From Thiobacillus sp. (GTDB taxonomy: Bacteria; Pseudomonadota; Gammaproteobacteria; Burkholderiales; Thiobacillaceae): a DNA stretch of 56,503 bases. The stretch is taken from the NCBI GenBank assembly GCA_030692355.1, contig JAUYCF010000037.1, positions 1 to 56,503 of the forward strand, read 5' to 3'. Below the pieces are notes generated by a model. That model made no database searches. It had not been told where the DNA came from and worked only from the letters and a program-made list of their open reading frames with translations. Positions 51,331-56,503 of this stretch are shown piece by piece. The position numbers were made by a program, and so were the translations under genes. The number at the start of each line of letters is the position of its first letter. Position 1 is the first letter of the stretch.

Positions 51331-52596
51331 CCTGGACTTTCCCTCACTGGCTGGCTGGCGCGGCTGGAGAAGCTGCATCCCAGCACCATCGAACTGGGAC
51401 TTGACCGGGTGCGCCGGGTCAAGGATGCGCTGGGCCTGACGCCGACTTTCCCGCTCGTCGTCGTGGGCGGCACCAATGGCAAAGGCTCCACCTGCGCCTA
51501 TCTCGAGGCCATCCTTGGCGCCGCCGGTTACAAGACCGGCCTCTACACCTCGCCGCACCTCTTGCGCTACAACGAGCGGGTGCGGATTGCCGGCCAGGAA
51601 TCCACCGACGCCGCGCTGGTTCAAGCATTCGAGCGGATCGACGCCGCGCGCGGCGACACCTCGCTGACCTATTTCGAATTCGGCACCCTGAGCGCGATGG
51701 CGCAGTTCATCGACGCCGGCGTCGATGTGGCCATTCTTGAAATCGGTCTGGGCGGGCGGCTCGACGCGGTGAACGTGTTCGATGGCGAGGCCGCGATCGT
51801 CACCAGCGTCGACCTCGACCACATGGATTATCTGGGCGACACCCGCGAGCAGATCGGTTTCGAGAAAGCCGGGATCTATCGTGCGGGCTACCCCGCGATC
51901 TGCGCCGACCCGGCGCCGCCCACCAGCCTGCTCGATCATGCCCGGCGCATTGGCGCCGATCTGCGCTGCGTGGGGCGCGACTTTTCCGCGCAACGGGAGG
52001 GCGGCCAGTGGACCTATCGCGGTCAGACCATCGTCTGGCCGGCGCTGCCGCTGCCCGCCATGGCGGGGGCATTTCAGCTGCGCAATGCGGCCGCTGCGCT
52101 GGCAGCGCTGGAGGCCGTGCGCGCCCGCCTGCCGGTGAGCGAGGCGGCGATCCGCCAGGGGCTGGCCCAGGCATGTGTAGCGGGGCGATTCCAGCGCGTT
52201 GCCCGTGCGCCCGATGTCATTCTCGACGTGGCGCATAACCCGGAAGCGGCGCGGGCGCTTGCCGCCACCCTGCGCGAGCAGCCGGTGGCCGGGCGCACGC
52301 TGGCGGTGGTGGGGATGTTGGCCGACAAGGATGCGGGTGGGGTGTTCGCCGCATTGCGTGGCGAGATCGATGCATGGTGGACGTGCACACCCGACTCGCC
52401 GCGCGCACAAAATGCCGCGGTGCTGGCCGCCACCCTGCGTGCGCATGCGGGCAGTGCACCGGTCAGCGTGCAGCCGGATGTGAACACGGCGCTTGCGGAG
52501 GCGCAAAGCGCGGCGCACGAAGGTGATAGAATTCTCGTCTTCGGTTCGTTCCATACCGTTGCCGCCGTCCTCGACCATGCCGCCACCCAGCAGTGA
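51229..52596 (+). CDS. folC: Folylpolyglutamate/dihydrofolate synthase FolC with repeat-derived N-terminus
   Basis: 455 residues from ATG 51229. It adds glutamates to folates and makes dihydrofolate. The conserved core begins about residue 37 (LSLTGWLARLEKLHPSTIEL); the P-loop is GGTNGKGSTCAYLEAIL, then YTSPHLLRYNERVRIAG, EIGLGGRLDAVN and HNPEAARAL. Residues 1-36 (MSAKSKAPGLPRPVTASGLV, then AKGAPRDDGIAQRVPG) come from the family A element. No other start codon lies close to the core except GTG 51286 (also within the repeat). The 3' end overlaps the SPOR gene by 20 bases. Confidence 0.93.
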   Translation: MSAKSKAPGLPRPVTASGLVAKGAPRDDGIAQRVPGLSLTGWLARLEKLHPSTIELGLDRVRRVKDALGLTPTFPLVVVGGTNGKGSTCAYLEAILGAAGYKTGLYTSPHLLRYNERVRIAGQESTDAALVQAFERIDAARGDTSLTYFEFGTLSAMAQFIDAGVDVAILEIGLGGRLDAVNVFDGEAAIVTSVDLDHMDYLGDTREQIGFEKAGIYRAGYPAICADPAPPTSLLDHARRIGADLRCVGRDFSAQREGGQWTYRGQTIVWPALPLPAMAGAFQLRNAAAALAALEAVRARLPVSEAAIRQGLAQACVAGRFQRVARAPDVILDVAHNPEAARALAATLREQPVAGRTLAVVGMLADKDAGGVFAALRGEIDAWWTCTPDSPRAQNAAVLAATLRAHAGSAPVSVQPDVNTALAEAQSAAHEGDRILVFGSFHTVAAVLDHAATQQ

Positions 52597-53197
52597 AAAT
52601 GATCTCAAACGCCTTGCCCGGCGGCGCCTGATTGGCGCGGTTGCGCTGACCCTGCTGGCGGTGATTGTGTTGCCGCTGCTGCTGGAAGACGAGCCCCCGC
52701 CGGCGAGTTCGCTGGCGGTGCACATGGCGGCCGCATCGCCCGATCCGGCGGCGCAGCCGGACCCGGTCGACGCGCCCGACGAACTGGCCACGCCGGAGCC
52801 GCCCTCTCCTTCGCAACCCGCGTCGCCGGTCGAGCCCGCCAAGCCCGTCCCCGAGCCTGAACCGCCCAAACCTGAACCGCTTAAGCCTGAACCGCTCAAG
52901 CCCGCACCGGTCAAACCGGTGTCCGCGCCCCCCCAGCTCGCTGCGACGCCTGCGCCGCAGGCCAAGCCTGCGACCACCGGCGAGGCTTATGTGGTGCAAC
53001 TGGCCGCACTGTCCGATGCCGCCAGGGCCCAGGCCCTCAAGACGCGCGCCGCCGCGGCCGGGTTGCCGGCCTACACGGACAAGCTGGGTGCCTTGACGCG
53101 CGTGCGGGTGGGGCCCTATCCGTCGCGTGAAGCCGCCGTGGCGGCCGCGGTGAAGTTGGCCGAAAACGGTATGACCGGGCAGATCCTCACCAAGTGA
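52577..53197 (+). CDS. SPOR-domain cell-division-type protein (DedD-like)
   Basis: 206 residues from ATG 52577 (MPPPSSENDLKRLARRRLIG). One membrane helix (about 18-36, GAVALTLLAVIVLPLLL) is followed by a Pro/Glu/Lys-rich linker with PKPEPLKPEPLK units and a C-terminal SPOR domain (about 134-206, GEAYVVQLAALSDAARAQAL...VRVGPYPSREAAVAA). SPOR domains bind denuded glycans at division septa. It sits between folC and cvpA, as in E. coli and betaproteobacteria. Confidence 0.9.
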   Translation: MPPPSSENDLKRLARRRLIGAVALTLLAVIVLPLLLEDEPPPASSLAVHMAAASPDPAAQPDPVDAPDELATPEPPSPSQPASPVEPAKPVPEPEPPKPEPLKPEPLKPAPVKPVSAPPQLAATPAPQAKPATTGEAYVVQLAALSDAARAQALKTRAAAAGLPAYTDKLGALTRVRVGPYPSREAAVAAAVKLAENGMTGQILTK

Positions 53198-53685
53198 GCA
53201 TGCTCGACCTCATCGTACTGCTGGTGCTGATCCTCACCGTGGTGCGCGGCCTGATGCTCGGCATGGTCGACACGCTGTTCTCGCTGGCGGCCTGGGTGCT
53301 GGCGTTCGTGCTGGGCAAGTGGGGCGCATTGATGGTGGCGCCGCTGCTGCCGATCGGGACCGAAAACCCGGCGATCCGCTACTTTGCCGGCTTTGCGGTG
53401 ATTTTTCTGCTGGTGCTGATCGGCGTGCTGCTGCTGGGGCATGCGCTGTCCTCGCTGGTCAAGGCGGTCGGACTGGGCGGCGCCGACAAGGTGCTGGGCG
53501 GGGTGATCGGGCTGGCCAAGGGGCTGGTGATCCTGGTCGGCCTGACACTGGCAGCGGGGCTGACCTCGCTGCCGCGCACCGATTTCTGGAAGCAGGCCAT
53601 GCTGTCGGACAGCCTGCAGGCGATGGCGCAGCGCGCCTTGCCGCTGCTGCCGGTCAACGTGGCGAAATACGTTCGTTTTGAGTGA
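53194..53685 (+). CDS. cvpA: CvpA family protein (colicin V production homologue)
   Basis: 163 residues from GTG 53194 (161 from ATG 53200). Four hydrophobic helices are visible with MLDLIVLLVLILTVVRGLML and the family GLAKGLVILVGLTLAAGLTS. It precedes purF, the standard location. Function is uncertain; linked to envelope homeostasis. Its start overlaps the SPOR gene stop (GTGA). Confidence 0.92.
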   Translation: MSMLDLIVLLVLILTVVRGLMLGMVDTLFSLAAWVLAFVLGKWGALMVAPLLPIGTENPAIRYFAGFAVIFLLVLIGVLLLGHALSSLVKAVGLGGADKVLGGVIGLAKGLVILVGLTLAAGLTSLPRTDFWKQAMLSDSLQAMAQRALPLLPVNVAKYVRFE

Positions 53686-53707
53686 TTTTTATGGATAGGT
53701 GCGCAGC

Positions 53708-55227
<1,520 letters not shown>

Positions 55228-55231
<4 letters not shown>

Positions 55232-56397
55232 ACGAAGAATACGACCTTGAAACCCTGGCGGTGCGCGCCGGCACGGTGCGCAGCCAGTTCAACGAGCACT
55301 CGGAGGCGATGTTCCTCACCTCCAGCTTCGTGTTCGCCAATGCGGCCGAAGCGGCAGCACGCTTCAAGGGCGAGCAGCCTGGCCCGATCTACGCGCGCTT
55401 CACCAACCCCACGGTCCAGATGATGGAAGCGCGGCTCGCCGCGCTCGAAGGCGCCGAGCGCTGCGTGGCGTTCGCCTCCGGCATGGCGTCGATCCTGGCG
55501 ACGGTGATGGGGCTGATGAAGGCGGGCGAACACGTCATCGCGTCGCGCTCGATCTTCGGCTCGACGGTTCAGCTGTTCTCCAACATCCTCGGCCGCTTTG
55601 GCATCGAGACCACCTATGTGTCGCCGACCGACCCGGCGGAATGGCGCGCGGCGGTGAAGCCGAACACGAAACTCTTCTTCGTCGAGTCGCCGTCGAATCC
55701 GTTGACCGAGGTGAGCGATATCCGCGCGCTCGCCGACATCGCGCACGAAGCCGGCGCATGGCTCGCGGTCGACAACTGCTTCTGCTCGCCGGCGCTGCAA
55801 CAGCCGTTGAAACTCGGCGCCGACATCGTGATCCATTCCGCCACCAAATATCTCGACGGCCAGGGCAGGGTACTCGGCGGCGCGGTGCTCGGCAGCCAGG
55901 CGCTGATGGAGGGCGTCTACACCTTCCTGCGCACCGCCGGGCCGACGCTGTCCGCGTTCAATGCCTGGGTGATCCTGAAGGGCATGGAGACGCTATCGCT
56001 GCGCATGGAGGCGCATTCGAAAAATGCGCTGGCACTGGCGCAATGGCTGGAGGCGCAGCCGCAGGTTTCGCGCGTGTGGTATCCCGGCCTGCCGTCGCAC
56101 CCGCAGCATCAACTGGCGATGGCGCAGCAGAAGACCGGCGGCGGCATCGTCGCGTTCGAGCTGAAGGGCGGCCAGGCGGCGGCATGGAAGCTGATCGATG
56201 CGACGAAGCTGCTGTCGATCACCGCCAACCTGGGCGACACCAAGACCACCATCACCCACCCGGCCACCACCACCCACAGCCGCATGACGGCGGAACAGCG
56301 CGCGGCGGCCGGCATCGGCGACGGCCTGGTGCGCATCGCCGTTGGGCTGGAATCGTTAGCCGACATCCAGGCGGACCTGGCGCGCGGGCTGGGATGA
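55228..56397 (+). CDS. metZ: O-succinylhomoserine sulfhydrylase MetZ
   Basis: 389 residues, a Cys/Met metabolism PLP enzyme that converts O-succinylhomoserine with sulfide to homocysteine. It begins MNEEYDLETLAVRAGTVRSQ; TSSFVFANAAEAAARF, YARFTNPTVQMMEARLA and the PLP lysine in IHSATKYLDGQGRVLGG are conserved. NLGDTKTTITHPATTTHSRM closes the domain. purF-metZ linkage is typical of Pseudomonas and betaproteobacteria. MetB/MetY-type relatives are hard to separate by sequence alone, but context favours MetZ. Confidence 0.93.
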
Positions 56398-56503
56398 TGA
56401 AGGCATTGCTCGGCCTGCTGCTGCTCGGCGCGGGCGCGGCTCACGCGACCGATATGGCCGTCGTGCGCTATGTCGACCAGGATCCGGGTGATCCGCCCTA
56501 CCT
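56394..56503 (+). CDS. Exported protein, partial (cut by window end)
   Basis: The frame begins at ATG 56394, overlapping the metZ stop (ATGA). It reads MMKALLGLLLLGAGAAHATD then MAVVRYVDQDPGDPPY. A signal peptide is clear, with cleavage near HAT; the start of the mature part matches small uncharacterised exported proteins that follow metZ in betaproteobacteria. Only the first 36 codons are in the window. Confidence 0.65.
   Translation, partial: MMKALLGLLLLGAGAAHATDMAVVRYVDQDPGDPPY

Overview
The window reads as chromosomal DNA of a high-GC betaproteobacterium. Three conserved gene orders point there: ruvA-ruvB-ybgC-tolQRAB-pal-cpoB-queE-queC; leuC-entericidin-leuD-leuB-asd-fimV-truA-trpF-trpB; and trpA-accD-folC-SPOR-cvpA-purF-metZ. 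A YeeE/YedE thiosulfate/sulfur transporter and a DsrC-like protein make a sulfur-oxidising member (Thiobacillus-like, Nitrosomonadales) a reasonable guess. That genus-level guess is inference, not proof.

Layout. 0.1-9.5 kb: Holliday-junction helicase genes ruvA and ruvB, separated by an MNT-HEPN toxin-antitoxin pair, then the Tol-Pal envelope operon and two queuosine (preQ0) genes. 9.9-11.1 kb: YeeE/YedE transporter. 11.2 kb: tRNA-Lys(UUU) with its own terminator. 11.4-14.3 kb: a toxin-antitoxin island (RHH/PIN, Phd/RelE with a frameshifted toxin, XRE/BrnT, HigBA). 14.6-31.7 kb: mostly housekeeping genes on the + strand (helix-hairpin-helix protein, ZIP transporter, rimO, yjbQ, lolC, lolD, comEC, relA), followed by stress and accessory genes (Spy-like, NYN-LOTUS, YqjD/YqjE-like, hemolysin III, flavin oxidoreductase, HDOD). 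31.7-35.5 kb on the - strand: a MinD-like ATPase with a GGDEF diguanylate cyclase, a second tryptophan-synthase-beta-like gene (TrpB2), and a DsrC-like protein lacking the C-terminal cysteine. 35.7-38 kb: DUF454 protein, flavin reductase, MFS transporter. 38-56.5 kb: leucine, aspartate-family, tryptophan, fatty-acid, folate, purine and methionine biosynthesis in one long + strand block. A degraded BrnT cassette, an orphan HicB and a palindromic element sit between trpB and trpA.

The most unusual aspect is the interplay of small mobile or palindromic repeats and toxin-antitoxin cassettes with housekeeping operons. At least four repeat families sit in operon junctions (tolR-tolA, leuD-leuB, leuB-asd, trpB-trpA, accD-folC). 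Some supply stop codons or N-terminal coding sequence to essential genes: FolC clearly, QueE and LolD probably. Two toxins (RelE, BrnT) are broken by small indels while their antitoxin-like partners remain open. No CRISPR array, rRNA, prophage, integrase or transposase gene was seen. Starts and functions were read by eye; no database search was run.
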